Shown one piece after another: positions 63,216 through 64,000 of a stretch of DNA of 64,000 nucleotides (position 1 is the first letter of the stretch; the number at the start of each line of letters is the position of its first letter). Source of the DNA: Aquabacter sediminis (GTDB lineage: Bacteria; Pseudomonadota; Alphaproteobacteria; Rhizobiales; Xanthobacteraceae); assembly GCF_028863665.1 (NCBI RefSeq), contig NZ_JARBFX010000004.1:248001-312000 (forward strand). The letters run 5' to 3'. The notes under the pieces are model-generated. The model did not search any database. It was given only the letters and a program-made list of their open reading frames with translations, and was not told where the DNA came from. The translations under genes were made by a program, and so were the position numbers.

Positions 63216-64000
63216 TCACTGTGCGGCCGGGAAAGCCGGCGCGGCCTTCAGCACCATGGCGCGGTCTTCCGGCAGCATCAGCCCCTCGGCGACGAGGCCG
63301 TCGGCCGCCTTGGCCAGCGCCGCCTCATAGTCCTGCGCAGAGCCATAGCGGGCGGAGAGGGGCGCGCGGCTGTCGGAGTTGAGCTGCGTCTTGGGGAAAG
63401 CCACAAAGCTGCCGGTGAGGCTGCACAGTTCGCCCGGTGCGAAACCCTCGCGGCGCAGGTTCCAGCCCCAATAGGTGCCGAGCGGCGCGGCCACCGGCAC
63501 TTCCCGCACCCCGCCGAGCGCCATGCCGTCCCCATCCACCTTCGGCACCAGGATGGCATAGGCGGCGCCGTCCCTGGGCGGCACGGCGGTGTCGCGCACG
63601 TTCAGTCCATTCACCGGCGGGCGCGGCACGGTGCCCTCGATGCGCGGCAGGCCGAGCGTCTCGGGCGCCACCAGGGCCTCCTTGCCGGCCGGATAGACCG
63701 AAGCGCGCGGCGCCTTGCCGCCCCTCACCCAGTCCTTCATGGCCACCGTCAGCGCCCGCAATGTGGGGCCGACGCTCAGGGGATTGGTGGGAAAAAGGCA
63801 GGTCTTGTCGGCGCGCGATGAGGCGCCCCACGCATTGAAATGCGGCGCTCCCGCCAGGAAGAACAGGCGCACCGTCTCCGGCATGGTCAGGGCCGTGCCG
63901 TCGGGGGCGGTGGAGACGAGAGCCGCGCGGCCCTGCCAGAACTCGGTGGAGGTGTCGGTGTGGATCACTTTCGGGCAGGTCTGCGTCGCCCCGCAGGCCT
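63216..64000 (-). CDS. Alpha/beta-hydrolase-domain protein, 5' end beyond the window
   Basis: The C-terminal 260 or so residues of a larger protein; the frame stays open to the window edge through VIHTDTSTEFW, so the true start is outside. NAWGASSRADKTCLFPTNPLS and ALTVAMKDWVRGGKAP match a family of secreted or periplasmic alpha/beta-hydrolase-domain proteins of about 600 residues with unknown substrate. The motif that would carry the nucleophile lies outside the window. Confidence 0.7.
   Translation of the reverse strand, partial: ACGATQTCPKVIHTDTSTEFWQGRAALVSTAPDGTALTMPETVRLFFLAGAPHFNAWGASSRADKTCLFPTNPLSVGPTLRALTVAMKDWVRGGKAPRASVYPAGKEALVAPETLGLPRIEGTVPRPPVNGLNVRDTAVPPRDGAAYAILVPKVDGDGMALGGVREVPVAAPLGTYWGWNLRREGFAPGELCSLTGSFVAFPKTQLNSDSRAPLSARYGSAQDYEAALAKAADGLVAEGLMLPEDRAMVLKAAPAFPAAQ

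Overview
The window is GC-rich, densely coding bacterial chromosome. Its gene orders (lptF-lptG-lptD-surA-pdxA-ksgA; fabD-fabG-acpP-fabF-mltG-yicC-gmk; rpsF-rpsR-DUF2232-rplI; dnaB-alr-radA-cvpA-purF), the long NadE, the S6 and L9 tails and the HWE-type kinase point to an alphaproteobacterium of the Hyphomicrobiales, most like the Xanthobacteraceae (Xanthobacter/Azorhizobium/Ancylobacter type). The family-level placement is inference. I saw no rRNA, tRNA, CRISPR array, insertion sequence or prophage.

Layout. 1-3.1 kb: the reverse-strand N-terminal part of a GDSL-esterase autotransporter, cut by the window edge, with its own promoter. 3.2-6.8 kb: SleB-type wall hydrolase, MeaB GTPase, a glycine-zipper lipoprotein and a single-domain rhodanese. 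6.8-9.9 kb: a three-gene signalling operon (CHASE3 histidine kinase, single-domain receiver, receiver-HWE kinase). 10.1-13.7 kb: a glutamine-synthetase-like ligase, twin hairpins, two divergent tiny genes around an FNR/FixK-type box, and an MFS exporter. 13.8-18.4 kb: NadE, a YfgM-like protein, a short lipoprotein in the place where bamB is usual, and Der. 18.5-28.6 kb: MepA, then the LPS-export and outer-membrane biogenesis run LptF-LptG-LptD-SurA, then PdxA, KsgA and a histidine acid phosphatase. 28.6-36 kb, reverse strand: the fatty-acid operon and its partners down to gmk. 36.3-47.7 kb, forward strand: ribosomal proteins S6, S18 and L9, a cyclopropane synthase, DnaB, Alr, RadA, CvpA, PurF and an SDR.

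47.8-58.9 kb is more mixed: a short-clade chlorite dismutase, PepA, an FAD oxidoreductase, a transglutaminase-like protein, a divergent LysR/epimerase pair, an L,D-transpeptidase, AccA, a small secreted protein, and YggT-YggU. 59.8-63.2 kb holds a fused circularly permuted ATP-grasp/alpha-E protein followed by a transglutaminase-like protease, the core of a predicted peptide-ligase system whose biochemistry is poorly known. The window ends in a partial alpha/beta-hydrolase-domain protein.

How it fits together: much of the window serves envelope construction (LPS export, outer-membrane protein folding, peptidoglycan cleavage and cross-linking by SleB, MepA, MltG and an Ldt, fatty-acid and cyclopropane lipid synthesis), beside replication, translation and purine housekeeping. 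The most unusual signals are (i) the FNR-box promoter with class II spacing in front of a 34-residue membrane protein, with a divergent 84-residue gene that also has a perfect ribosome-binding site; (ii) the ATP-grasp/alpha-E/transglutaminase module; (iii) the chlorite dismutase that keeps the catalytic arginine; and (iv) a tandem repeat that copies both stop codons of two convergent genes.
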